Part shown: positions 54,652 to 63,030 of the stretch, piece after piece
Layout of the letters: every line of letters starts with the position of its first letter
Numbering within the stretch: the first letter of the stretch is position 1
Source: Hyphomonadaceae bacterium
Lineage (GTDB): Bacteria; Pseudomonadota; Alphaproteobacteria; Caulobacterales; Aquidulcibacteraceae
Reading direction: 5' to 3'
DNA length: 64,000 bases
Assembly (NCBI GenBank): GCA_022843225.1
Contig: JALHOC010000002.1
Span: forward strand, 120,901-184,900
Translations under genes and position numbers: made by a program
The notes under the pieces: model-generated
Told to the model about the DNA's origin: nothing
Database searches by the model: none
Seen by the model: the letters and a program-made list of their open reading frames with translations, nothing else

Positions 54652-55401
54652 TCAGGCGGCGGAGGTCGCCTCGGCCGCCGCCGCCTGAAGCAAGGCTGCG
54701 CGCTCCGGCGGCAATTCAATCGGACGACCATCGCGCAACCGCCACGATGCCGGCGCGCCCACGGGACTTCGCCCAGTTAGCACAGCGTGCATGACCATGG
54801 CTGCCAGGCACGATCCAGCCAGCGTCGGATGAAGGCCGTCCGCTTCGTAAAGCTCGAGTGCGGGGTCTCGCAGCAAGGCCGCCAACCAGGCTGTCGCGAC
54901 GGGGAACAAGAGCGCGCCAACATCCGCCGCCGCCAGTTCGTAGGATTCGATCGCGCGCGGAAAACTTCGCGCATGCTGGCGTTGCGGCCATACCGAGTAA
55001 AGCGCGGGACGCGCCCCCGAAGCCACGATCAAATCCGCGAAGCGGCGGGTGTAGTCGCGCAGGGTCTGGCGGCTCTCGGGCAGCGACGATGGCCCTTGTT
55101 GCAGCACGACATAATCCCAGCCGCCGCGCGCGATCGCGCGCCGTGCGCGCCGCACGCGCCAATGATCCTGCAGGCCGAAGTCCGGCCCTGAAACGTTGGA
55201 TACGCGGTAGCTTGGACCACCCGAAGCGTCGAACAAGGACTGCACGATCAACGGCAGATTGTTCCAGTAGGTCAAGCTGTTGCCGACGAACAGTATTCCA
55301 TGATCGTCCTCAGCGCGCGCCGAACCCGCCCAAAGCACTGGCGCCGCGACGAGCAAGGCGCGTCGCGAGAAGGACGATAGCGTCATCGCGCGCCGATCCA
55401 T
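54652..55401 (-). CDS. SGNH/GDSL-type hydrolase-like exported protein
   Basis: A 249-residue protein. A Tat-like or Sec signal (SFSRRALLVAAPVLWAGSARA) is followed by GILFVGNSLTYWNN, the SGNH block I (GNSLT) and a late EADGLHPTLAG with the catalytic Asp/His. The middle VVLQQGPSSLPESR holds the block III-like Gln region. It probably deacylates or desulfates an extracellular substrate. Starts at 55413, 55401 and 55386 are possible; 55401 is chosen with modest support. Confidence 0.7.
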   Translation of the reverse strand: MDRRAMTLSSFSRRALLVAAPVLWAGSARAEDDHGILFVGNSLTYWNNLPLIVQSLFDASGGPSYRVSNVSGPDFGLQDHWRVRRARRAIARGGWDYVVLQQGPSSLPESRQTLRDYTRRFADLIVASGARPALYSVWPQRQHARSFPRAIESYELAAADVGALLFPVATAWLAALLRDPALELYEADGLHPTLAGSCLAAMVMHAVLTGRSPVGAPASWRLRDGRPIELPPERAALLQAAAAEATSAA

Positions 55402-55657
55402 AGTAAATCCCATGACTCCGTTCGCAGGTGCGCGATGACGCGGCGCAAGATCACGTGACGGACCCCATCTGATGTCCCTGACCATCTGGCCCGGTTCGGT
55501 TGAGGTCAAGCAGCTGTTGACGAAGCCTGCGCGCTGACTCGCTTTGCATCCTGGTCTTCACAAGCGGCGGCAAAGGGCCAATCCCTGCCTGATCGCGATT
55601 TTCCGCTCATGGCGGGCGCGCTCCAAACCGGTCGTCCGGTAATCTCCGGGCGGCGCC

Positions 55658-56470
55658 CTAACTCCGCAACCTGTACCCGCTCTTCAGCATCGCCCAGCAC
55701 GCCCAGGTGAGCGCGATTGCGAGCGCGCCGGTGAGCGCCGCTCCCAGCGCGAGCGGCGCGTCAGCTGCGCCGATAAAGCCATAGCGGAAGCCGTCGATCA
55801 GCGAGAACACGGGATTGTAGTGCGAGAGCGTGCGCAGCGGCTCCGGCAGCACTTCCGTGGAATAGAATGTGCCGGAGAGAAACGTGAGCGGCACGATGAT
55901 GAAGTTCGTCACCGCCGCGAGGTGATCGAACTTGTCAGCCCACACCCCGCCCAACAAACCGATCGCGCCGAAAATGATCGATGCCACCAGCGCATAGTAC
56001 AAGGCGATCAGCGGATGCGCGGGCACGATGTTGGCGAGCCACGCCACCGCGATCAACGACGCGAAGCCCACCAGAAGCCCGCGCGCGGCGGCGCCGACGA
56101 TGAACGCGATGGTGAGCTCGAGCGCGCTCAAGGGCGGCATCAGAAAGTCGACCGCATTGCCTTGCACTTTCGCGATCACCAGCGACGACGAGGAATTCTG
56201 AAACGCGTTCGAGAGGATCGACATCATGACGAGCCCGGCGGCGAGGCCGTCGGCGTAAGCGCGCTCTGAGCCCGGCCAATTGCCCCCGCGCAGCACCAGC
56301 CCAAACACCATCATGAACAACAGCGTCTGGATCAAAGGCGCGAACACGGTCTGTGCGCCGACCTTCAAGAACCGGCGCACCTCGCGCCAGATCAGGGTCT
56401 GTAGGCCCAACCAATTCACAGCTCCGTAGCGCCTTGTGGTCAGGGGCGGGGCATCGACGCGCGTGTCCAT
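55658..56470 (-). CDS. ABC-2 type transporter permease
   Basis: A 270-residue membrane protein with about six helices, of the ABC-2 type: FAPLIQTLLFMMVFGLVLRGGN, then SILSNAFQNSSSSLVIAKVQGNAVDFLMPPLSALE and TFLSGTFYSTEVLPEP, which match the drug/polysaccharide exporter ABC-2 signature. No ATPase gene is next to it in this window, so the partner lies elsewhere or is upstream of the plus-strand genes. The substrate is unknown. Confidence 0.88.
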   Translation of the reverse strand: MDTRVDAPPLTTRRYGAVNWLGLQTLIWREVRRFLKVGAQTVFAPLIQTLLFMMVFGLVLRGGNWPGSERAYADGLAAGLVMMSILSNAFQNSSSSLVIAKVQGNAVDFLMPPLSALELTIAFIVGAAARGLLVGFASLIAVAWLANIVPAHPLIALYYALVASIIFGAIGLLGGVWADKFDHLAAVTNFIIVPLTFLSGTFYSTEVLPEPLRTLSHYNPVFSLIDGFRYGFIGAADAPLALGAALTGALAIALTWACWAMLKSGYRLRS

Positions 56471-56603
56471 ATCGGGAACAGACCTTTCACAGGAGTTTCA
56501 TGCTCCGAACACGGCGGAATTGTCGAGCAAACAGCCAAGTGCCGAGACTCACACAACATAATGCCCCGCGCACGCTTGGGCAGCCCCGGGAGAAGATGTG
56601 AGT

Positions 56604-56608
56604 GATTC
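56604..56608. promoter_or_regulatory. GANTC methylation site upstream of gcrA
   Basis: GATTC at 56604-56608 lies about 130 bases before the gcrA start. In Caulobacter relatives CcrM methylates GANTC, and GcrA acts at such sites. A single site is weak evidence; TTGACA at 56670-56675 is a possible -35 element, but I see no matching -10. Confidence 0.3.
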
Positions 56609-56737
56609 GTCTCGCGCCTGGGGATAACTACCGTATATTGTGGCCGCATAAGGCTCGTTGCGCTATAGGTTGACAAGTCAGCTAATTAAGTCAGGGTGTG
56701 GGTGCTGATGGAACCATGGGCAAAGGGGCTTGTTGCT

Positions 56738-57244
56738 ATGGGTTGGAATGAAGAACGTGTAACGCTTTTGCGTAAGCTTTGGGCTGAGGGACTCTCGGCC
56801 AGTCAGATCGCGAAACAATTGGGCGGGGTGACCCGCAACGCCGTGATTGGCAAGGTGCACAGATTGGGGCTTGCTGGGAGGGCGACGCCGTCGCGTCCGG
56901 CCAAGCGGCCGGTGCGGACCGCGCGTCCGCGCATCGTCGGGCCAACCAGCCCGCGCATGCGCCCGCAAATGACCTCGCCGGCTGTGCCTATGCCGCAGCT
57001 CGACCCGATCCGGCTCGGTGACGGCAAAACGGTGAGTGTGCTCACGCTCACCGAGTCCATGTGCAAATTCCCGATCGGCGATCCCACGGATGCGGACTTC
57101 GCGTTCTGCGGGCGCAGCTCTAGCTTCGGGGTCTATTGCGCCGATCATGCGCGCGTCACCTATCAGCCGAGCCAAGCGAAGAAGCGCCGCGCCGCCGGAG
57201 AGCCGGACGAACTGCGTCGCATGCTGCGCTTGTCGGCGATGTAA
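56738..57244 (+). CDS. gcrA: Cell-cycle regulator GcrA
   Basis: A 168-residue protein of the GcrA family: MGWNEERVTLLRKLWAEGLSASQIAKQLG is the helix-turn-helix-like start, followed by NAVIGKVHRLGL, a basic Pro/Arg linker and a C-terminal domain with CKFPIGDPTDADFAFCGR and YCADHARV. GcrA binds RNA polymerase sigma70 and GANTC-methylated promoters to time the cell cycle. AAAGGGG upstream supports the ATG at 56738. It has its own terminator. Confidence 0.95.
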   Translation: MGWNEERVTLLRKLWAEGLSASQIAKQLGGVTRNAVIGKVHRLGLAGRATPSRPAKRPVRTARPRIVGPTSPRMRPQMTSPAVPMPQLDPIRLGDGKTVSVLTLTESMCKFPIGDPTDADFAFCGRSSSFGVYCADHARVTYQPSQAKKRRAAGEPDELRRMLRLSAM

Positions 57245-57265
57245 GCATCCTGCGTGCAGGCAAAA

Positions 57266-57301
57266 AAGACGCGGCGTCGAAAGGCGCCGCGTCTTCTTTT
57301 T
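57266..57301. terminator. Terminator between gcrA and the convergent barrel-like gene
   Basis: AAGACGCGGCG (57266-57276) pairs with CGCCGCGTCTT (57285-57295), followed by CTTTTT on the plus strand and preceded by an A run, so it can work both ways. Confidence 0.88.
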
Positions 57302-57318
57302 GGCCTAAGGGCCTTGGC

Positions 57319-57996
57319 TCAGTTTCGCAGCGTCACCGTGACGCCCGCGAAGCTCTCCTCTTGCGTAAAGCCTTGAGTCCCGACTTGCGTGAATCTCTTG
57401 CGCTCAACATAGGCAAGCGATGTCTGCACGCCGTTGTTCTCGTAGGTAACGCCAGCGGACGCATCGCCAATCTCAACTTGGTTCTGCTGCAAGGCAAGCG
57501 GGTTGCCGCGTTCGCCGAATTCCGTGCGCGTTCCTGGTTGCCAGGTCAGCGCTTGGTTGTCGGATGACACAAACGCATACACCGAGCGACCGCCATCATT
57601 CTCCCGACGATTCACCAAGCCGCTGCCGATGCGGAGTTCGCTGCCGCGCTGGTTCCTGTTGATGTCGCCGTCGGCGTCGACGCCGAGGGCCGCGCGCTGG
57701 GCGATTGTGATGTCGATTGGGGAATTGCCGCCGCCAGCGGCGAGTTCGAGTTCCATGCCCTGCGAGGTCTGGTTCGCTGAATAAATCGGGGCGTCCCAGG
57801 TGAAGCGTGGAAACGCTTCTTGCCGGACCTCCAGCTCAATGGCGGGCTCGGAGCGCCCTCTGAGGTCTAGATCAAGACCTGCCTGTGTCACTGCATCAGG
57901 GAAGCTTTCCTGCGCCACCGCCACCGCGCCAGCACAGGCGATGAGAAACATACTCCCAGCAAGGAGCAGCGCCTTACGGCTGTTGTGTCCACCCAT
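57319..57996 (-). CDS. Small exported beta-barrel-like protein, copy A (LpxR C-terminal-like)
   Basis: A 225-residue protein with a signal peptide (LLLAGSMFLIACAGAVAVAQ). It lacks a recognised full domain. Its last 100 residues (SVYAFVSSDNQALTW, EIGDASAGVTYENNGVQTSLAYVER, ESFAGVTVTLRN) follow the last strands of the LpxR-like protein at 5188-6198 (VADFQTGFSIS, WRIAYTYVWR, DFGALALSW). It is about 30-40 percent similar to copy B by eye, with the same order of blocks. It is probably an outer-membrane protein. Function unknown. Confidence 0.6.
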   Translation of the reverse strand: MGGHNSRKALLLAGSMFLIACAGAVAVAQESFPDAVTQAGLDLDLRGRSEPAIELEVRQEAFPRFTWDAPIYSANQTSQGMELELAAGGGNSPIDITIAQRAALGVDADGDINRNQRGSELRIGSGLVNRRENDGGRSVYAFVSSDNQALTWQPGTRTEFGERGNPLALQQNQVEIGDASAGVTYENNGVQTSLAYVERKRFTQVGTQGFTQEESFAGVTVTLRN

Positions 57997-58100
57997 GATG
58001 ACCTCGTTCCAAAGCGGATACGACATGCCAATGCATAAGGGCTGCCACACTTCACACCGCTTGTTAAGTCCCGGGTGGAAGCGAATGGCAGCCCTTGATG

Positions 58101-58781
58101 TTAGTGACGATAGGTTAGGGTTAAGCCCGCGAAGTCTTCGTCCTGCGTGAACGATCTATTGCCGGCGTAAACACTGATCTCGCGCTCAACATAAGCCAGC
58201 GAGGTTTGCAGGCCGTGTTGTTCGTAGGTGATCCCCGCTTGCATATCGCCGATCTCGACGCGGTCTTGCAGGGCGAACGAATTTCCCGCGCCGCCGAACT
58301 CGGAGCGCGCGCCGGGTTGCCAGACGAGCGCCTCGTCTTCCGACGCCGCGAAGATGTACCAGCGCGCCGTGGAGGAGGGCCGGTCGCGGGGCATATCGCG
58401 CAAGCCCCGGCCTAGCCGCAGTTCAGACGAGCGGCTTTCGCGCGCGAGATCGCCTTCATTGTTGAAGCCAAAGCCGCGTCGTTGCGCGAAGGCGACGTCA
58501 AATCCTCCCGCGCCGCTGGCAACGACCGCGAGTTCGACATCACGATCATCCTGAATGGTTTTTCGCCCAGCATCGCCGAGATTGGTGAAGCGATTGGCCT
58601 CGCCAATGCCAACATCGATCGTGAAGCGATCAAGCCCAAAAGCTAGACTGGGATCGGCGAAGCTGATGCCGTCCACGGCCATGGATGCATTTGGCGCCAC
58701 CGCATCTTCGGCGGTTGCAATACTGGCGGCCAAACTTACGAACCCGACCAAACCAACGACCACGAGCTTGCGTAAGAGCAT
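58101..58781 (-). CDS. Small exported beta-barrel-like protein, copy B (LpxR C-terminal-like)
   Basis: A 226-residue paralogue of copy A. Signal peptide VVVGLVGFVSLAASIATA; then a strand-rich body with ELRLGRGLRDM, ARWYIFAASEDEALVWQPGARSEFGG, EIGDMQAGITYEQHGLQTSLAYVER and ending FTQDEDFAGLTLTYRH. Copy A and B share these blocks in order, so the two genes arose by tandem duplication. They lie 104 bases apart, each possibly with its own promoter. Confidence 0.6.
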   Translation of the reverse strand: MLLRKLVVVGLVGFVSLAASIATAEDAVAPNASMAVDGISFADPSLAFGLDRFTIDVGIGEANRFTNLGDAGRKTIQDDRDVELAVVASGAGGFDVAFAQRRGFGFNNEGDLARESRSSELRLGRGLRDMPRDRPSSTARWYIFAASEDEALVWQPGARSEFGGAGNSFALQDRVEIGDMQAGITYEQHGLQTSLAYVEREISVYAGNRSFTQDEDFAGLTLTYRH

Positions 58782-58835
58782 CGCGATCCTCCCATTTGAT
58801 GAGGTGAGGATGCTGTAAGCTTGGTTACCAAAACA

Positions 58836-59381
58836 TTACTCTTTCGGGGCGGGAGCTGCGATGCCGCGTTGCATGATCACTGCATCAAGCAATCGGCCGA
58901 ACTTCTCGCCGACATTTTTCATCGTGCCGACATGGCGAAATCCGAGCTTGGCATGCAGGCCGATCGAGGCGGCGTTGGCGCTATCGCCAATGACTGCAAG
59001 CGCTTGGCGTGCCCCGTCCTGGCTCAGCGCCAGCAGCACTTCCGTCAGCATCAGAGCGCCCGCGCCCTGCCGCAGCGTCGTCGGGGCGACATAGACGGAA
59101 ACCTCGAAGGTTTGGGCATAAGCGGCGCGGTCGCGGAACTGCACCGCGTAAGCAAAACCAAGCACGCGGCTTAAGTCGTTTTGAGGCGAGGCCACCACAA
59201 ATGGCCAGCCCTTCTGCACCACATTGCCCCAGCGCGCGGTCATTTCGTCGAGGCTCGGCGGTTCGGTTTCGAAGGTGCCTGTGCCGGTCAGTACATGGTG
59301 CGCATAGATGAGCTGGATGAACTCCAAATCCTGCTGAAAGCACGGGCGGACAACGAGCGGCGGCGGGACGGAGACGGGCAT
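58836..59381 (-). CDS. GNAT acetyltransferase, phosphinothricin-acetyltransferase-like
   Basis: A 181-residue GNAT enzyme. IQLIYAHHVLTGTGTFETEPPSLDEM matches the Pat/Bar group start; VSVYVAPTTLRQGAGALMLTEV is the acetyl-CoA loop, and GLHAKLGFRHVGTMKNVGEKFGRLLD the C-terminal motif. It may acetylate methionine sulfoximine-like or other amines. Substrate is inferred only from the family. Confidence 0.88.
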   Translation of the reverse strand: MPVSVPPPLVVRPCFQQDLEFIQLIYAHHVLTGTGTFETEPPSLDEMTARWGNVVQKGWPFVVASPQNDLSRVLGFAYAVQFRDRAAYAQTFEVSVYVAPTTLRQGAGALMLTEVLLALSQDGARQALAVIGDSANAASIGLHAKLGFRHVGTMKNVGEKFGRLLDAVIMQRGIAAPAPKE

Positions 59382-59500
59382 TGACGCTCCGGTGACGCAG
59401 TTTGCCGTGCAAGGTCAAGGGGTTAAGAGCTCGGCAAGGGACGCGTCGGCGCGCCGCATTCACTCTATGCCAACCTGCCTGAGATAAGATCGCCCTCGAA

Positions 59501-60082
59501 ATGGTGAATTTGGCGACTTTCGGCCTGAAGCGGGCGGTTGGCCGGGCATTGAGCCTGGGTCTTATCGGCGCTGTTCTATCAGCCTGCGCCTCACTACCGG
59601 CGCCAATCGTGGGCGCGGGCAGTGCTCCTGGCGCGCCGGTCGCGCCGTTTAATGCGGATGCCCCGCCACGCGTGCTCGACACGTCGGTTCGGCTCCAATG
59701 CGTCCCATTCGCGCGCAATGCCTCCGGCATCCAAATTTATGGCGACGCCAACACCTGGTGGCGTCAAGCAGCCGGGCGCTATCCGCGCTCGGGACAGCCC
59801 GCGCCCGGCTCGGTGCTCGTCACGCGCGGTTACAATGATCCCGGCCGCGGTCACGTGGCTGTCGTCACCGAGGTGGTGTCCAGCCGAATTATCCGCGTTG
59901 ACCACGCGAATTGGCTGAACGCTGGCGAAATCAGCGTCGGCGTGCCTGTGATGGATGTGTCTCCTGGGAATGACTGGAGCGAAATCCGGGTGTGGCACGT
60001 GCCGGGCGGACACTGGGGCGGGCGGGTGTACAGCTCCGAAGGCTTTATTCACCCGTTTCGTTTGATGGCCGCTTCCTCCTGA
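59501..60082 (+). CDS. CHAP-domain lipoprotein
   Basis: A 193-residue protein with a probable lipobox LSAC (Cys29). The CHAP amidase/peptidase domain has Cys67 in LQCVPFAR, His118 in GRGHVAVV, and a DHANW segment as the third residue. CHAP enzymes cut peptidoglycan peptides. The partner copy starts 219 bases downstream; both share IYGDANTWW and VDHANWLNAGEI almost unchanged. Confidence 0.85.
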   Translation: MVNLATFGLKRAVGRALSLGLIGAVLSACASLPAPIVGAGSAPGAPVAPFNADAPPRVLDTSVRLQCVPFARNASGIQIYGDANTWWRQAAGRYPRSGQPAPGSVLVTRGYNDPGRGHVAVVTEVVSSRIIRVDHANWLNAGEISVGVPVMDVSPGNDWSEIRVWHVPGGHWGGRVYSSEGFIHPFRLMAASS

Positions 60083-60301
60083 ATAGCCCAGGTCGTTAAG
60101 CAGTATTGATGGCGCGATAAGATATTCGCGTTCATCAATCTAACAAACTTTACATCACTAGATTTGGCGTTACTTGGCCACGTTTACCATAAATCACTGC
60201 CTTTTCTGCTTTTCGCCTACCTGGAGATTAGGCGTTTCTTAACTCCGCTCGGGCGTTTTTATGTCCCAGTTTGGGGCATCCCCCGTCTGGGCTAACAGGG
60301 C

Positions 60302-60931
60302 ATGTTAGACACCCGTGCAATTCTCCTGGCTGCGGCTGCGGTCGCGGGCTTCTCCGGCGTCGACGCGCACGCGCTGACGCCGATGTCGAGCGACATGGCC
60401 ATCGACCCGATGGTCACCGAAGGCCCGTCCAGCCACGCCACGCTGGCGCCCCGCGCGTTCGAGCGCGCGCCCGACGAGGCCTATGAGCCGACGGCCCGCA
60501 TCGCTGACGCCCGCTCGCGACTTCAGTGCGTTCCGTTCGCGCGCCAGGAATCCGGCGTCGAAATCTATGGCAACGCCAATACGTGGTGGACCCAGGCGCG
60601 CGGTCGCTATGAAACCACGTCCGATCCTAGCGAAGGCGCTGTCATGGTGCTGCGCGGCTACGCGACCGAGAACCGAGGCCATGTTGCGGTCGTCAAGGAA
60701 GTGGTGTCGCCACGGCTCGTGATCGTCGATCACGCCAATTGGCTCAATGCGGGTGAGATTACCCGCGACGTGCCGATCCGCGATGTTTCCGCCGCCGGCG
60801 ATTGGAGCCAGGTGCAGGTCTGGCACGTGCCTGGCCGGCAATGGGGCGCGCGCACCTATAACGTGCAGGGCTTCATCCTCAATGTCGTCGCCGAGGCCCG
60901 CGCGCGTAACGCCGCCATTCCGGTTGGCTAG
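60302..60931 (+). CDS. CHAP-domain exported protein
   Basis: A 209-residue paralogue of the gene at 59501. N-terminal signal (AILLAAAAVAGFSGVDAHA), then a CHAP domain with Cys76 in LQCVPFAR, His127 in RGHVAVV and DHANWLNAGEI. Unlike its neighbour it lacks a lipobox, so it is periplasmic rather than lipid-anchored. The upstream 219 bases are A/T-rich and hold its own promoter; no other gene lies there. Confidence 0.83.
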   Translation: MLDTRAILLAAAAVAGFSGVDAHALTPMSSDMAIDPMVTEGPSSHATLAPRAFERAPDEAYEPTARIADARSRLQCVPFARQESGVEIYGNANTWWTQARGRYETTSDPSEGAVMVLRGYATENRGHVAVVKEVVSPRLVIVDHANWLNAGEITRDVPIRDVSAAGDWSQVQVWHVPGRQWGARTYNVQGFILNVVAEARARNAAIPVG

Positions 60932-61002
60932 ACCCGCCCCGCAAAAAAGCGTTAGTTTCCGCTGCGTGCTGGTTTGGGACCCGGCGCGCGGAGGGGATGG
61001 TC

Positions 61003-61911
61003 ATGGGAAATGGCGCGACAGCAGCGGGCGCGGAGGCGCGACCTAAACGAACGGGGGGCAAGCGCCGTCGCGAAGGCGGCATTCCGTTCTTTCGCTGGCT
61101 GACCCAGAATATCGTCTGGGAATTGTTCATTCTGGCGTGCATCGTCGCGAACGCGGCGATCCTTGGCTACGACGCCCATTACGGTCCCCAGAACCCCCAC
61201 AACGCGCTCATCGAGCAGTGGAACATGTACTTCCTGTACATTTTCACCGCTGAGCTTGTGCTTGAGTTCTTCGCGCAGGGGCCGCGCAAGTACTTCAAAA
61301 GCGGCTGGAACTGGTTCGACCTCATTGTTGTCGGCGTGAGCTATGTCGCCGTGAACCCGGCGATCTCGGCGTTGCGGACCTTGCGCGTTGTGCGCGTGTT
61401 CCGTCTGATCAGCGCGGTTCCGCAAATGCGCCGCGTCGTTGAGGCGCTGTTCAGCGCCATGCCTGGCATCTTGGCGACCTTCGCGATCCTCGCGATCGTG
61501 TTTTACATCGGCGCGGTGATGGGAACGACCTTGTTCCATGACGAGGACGGCTTCCGCAATCTCGGCGAAAGCGCGCTCTCCTTGTTCGCGTTGTCGCAAT
61601 TCGACGGTTGGGGCGACACCATCGCGCGGCTGCAGCCTGAATATCCGTACGCATGGTTTTTCGTGATGACGTTTACTGTCGTCGCCGCGTTCGCGGTGCT
61701 GAACCTGTTTGTCGGCGTGATCGTTGAGGCGGTGCAGCAAGCGCCGCAGGAGGAAATCAAGGAAGAGATCGAGGAGGTCCAGGGCGAGGTCGAGGAGATC
61801 GCCGAAGCCCAAGGGGACGCAGCCGTGGTCCAGCAACGTGTGTTGGACGAAATTCGAGCGCTACGCGCCGAGATCGCGGCGTTGCGGGGCGCGCCGCCGC
61901 CAAGCGCCTAG
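61003..61911 (+). CDS. Voltage-gated ion channel, BacNav-like, with Asp in the selectivity filter
   Basis: A 302-residue, six-helix channel subunit. S4 has Arg125, 128, 131 and 134 at every third position (TLRVVRVFRLI). The pore region reads FALSQFDGWGD, where BacNav proteins have a TLESW-type filter; the acidic residue is Asp201 followed by Gly-Trp. A long C-terminal coiled coil (EEIKEEIEEVQGEVEEI) would hold the tetramer. A GGAGG eight bases upstream supports the ATG at 61003 over 60997. It probably conducts Na+ or Ca2+ across the inner membrane. Confidence 0.85.
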   Translation: MGNGATAAGAEARPKRTGGKRRREGGIPFFRWLTQNIVWELFILACIVANAAILGYDAHYGPQNPHNALIEQWNMYFLYIFTAELVLEFFAQGPRKYFKSGWNWFDLIVVGVSYVAVNPAISALRTLRVVRVFRLISAVPQMRRVVEALFSAMPGILATFAILAIVFYIGAVMGTTLFHDEDGFRNLGESALSLFALSQFDGWGDTIARLQPEYPYAWFFVMTFTVVAAFAVLNLFVGVIVEAVQQAPQEEIKEEIEEVQGEVEEIAEAQGDAAVVQQRVLDEIRALRAEIAALRGAPPPSA

Positions 61912-61968
61912 CGTCCACGCGGCATTGCGGCGCTTTGCTTCGCGCCGCGCATCGGGGATGATGGGCCC

Positions 61969-62661
61969 ATGTCCGTCTGGTCCCGCATTCTTGAACTGGC
62001 GAGCCGCGCGTTCGACCCCGACATCGATCCGCCGGGGCCGTTCGAGGAATGCGCGCCGCAACCGAATGACGTGGCGTTCACGGCGGCTGTCATAGGGCTT
62101 GCCGCAAAAATGGCCCGCGCCGATGGCTACGCGCTTCAAGTCGAGTTGGAAGCGGCTCAACGCGTGTTCCGGCCCCCACCCGGAGAGGAGGGCAATTTCC
62201 GCCGCGCTTTCATCCTAGCCCAGCAGACGGTTCTGGGATTTGATTCCTATGCACGGCAGGTGGGTCGTCGTTACCGATCGAGACCCTGCCTTCTCGAGGA
62301 TGTGTTGGACGGCTTGTTCCACATCGCTGCCGCCGACGGCGATGTGACCGAGGCGGAATTGGCCTACCTCGCGGAGGTTGCCGCCCTTTTTGGCTTTTCG
62401 GAATTGGAGTTCCGGCGCATCAAGGCCACAAATTTGGGGCCGGAAGCGGGTGACCCTTACGCCGTGTTGGGATTGCTCCCCGGTGCGAGCATGGAAGAAG
62501 TTCGCGAGGCGTGGCGCAAGCTGGCCGCCGATAACCATCCCGACACCATGCTCTCGCGCGGCGCACCGCCTGAGTTTGTCGAGATTGCGCGCGAGAAAAC
62601 CGCCGCGATTAACGCCGCTTACGCCCAGATCCGCGCGGAACTTGCAGTGGCCGCCACATAG
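61969..62661 (+). CDS. DjlA-like co-chaperone: TerB domain plus J domain
   Basis: A 230-residue protein. Residues about 30-145 form a TerB/DjlA domain (KMARADGYALQVELEA, LFHIAAADGDVTEAEL), and residues 165-225 a J domain with DPYAVLGLLPGASMEEVREAWRKLAADNHPDTML, where HPD is intact. It would stimulate DnaK ATPase. No membrane helix is seen, unlike E. coli DjlA. Confidence 0.9.
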   Translation: MSVWSRILELASRAFDPDIDPPGPFEECAPQPNDVAFTAAVIGLAAKMARADGYALQVELEAAQRVFRPPPGEEGNFRRAFILAQQTVLGFDSYARQVGRRYRSRPCLLEDVLDGLFHIAAADGDVTEAELAYLAEVAALFGFSELEFRRIKATNLGPEAGDPYAVLGLLPGASMEEVREAWRKLAADNHPDTMLSRGAPPEFVEIAREKTAAINAAYAQIRAELAVAAT

Positions 62662-62728
62662 CGCCACGGGTGCGCCTTATTGCGCGGCGAATTTGTGACG
62701 CCATATTGGGCGCGCAGGAGTTTGGCAG

Positions 62729-62989
62729 ATGACGGCGACCGCTGATTTCGGCTCTTCGGCCCTGGCGATGGTGGCGCGGATCGCTGCGTTTACCCTATTG
62801 GCGATCGGCGCCGGTTTGGCGCTGATGTTTGCTTTCGCGGCGGCCCTGGTCGTTGGTCTGATGATCCTCGGCGCGGCTATTGCGATGCAATTGACGCCAA
62901 AGCGCGCGTCCGCCGGAGATGGCGTGCTTGAGGCCCGCCGCACGCCGACCGGCTGGGTGGTCGAAACCGCCGCTCGCCCCAAAGTCTGA
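62729..62989 (+). CDS. Small membrane protein of unknown function
   Basis: An 86-residue protein with two hydrophobic stretches (AFTLLAIGAGLALMFAFAAALVVGLMILGAAIAM, described in parts: LLAIGAGLALMFAFA, VVGLMILGAAIAM) and a basic C-terminal tail. AGGAG with an eight-base gap supports the start. Not recognised. Confidence 0.65.
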   Translation: MTATADFGSSALAMVARIAAFTLLAIGAGLALMFAFAAALVVGLMILGAAIAMQLTPKRASAGDGVLEARRTPTGWVVETAARPKV

Positions 62990-63030
62990 CGCGCATTGCC
63001 GGCGCCGGCGCGCCAGTCCAGTTTAGCCGC

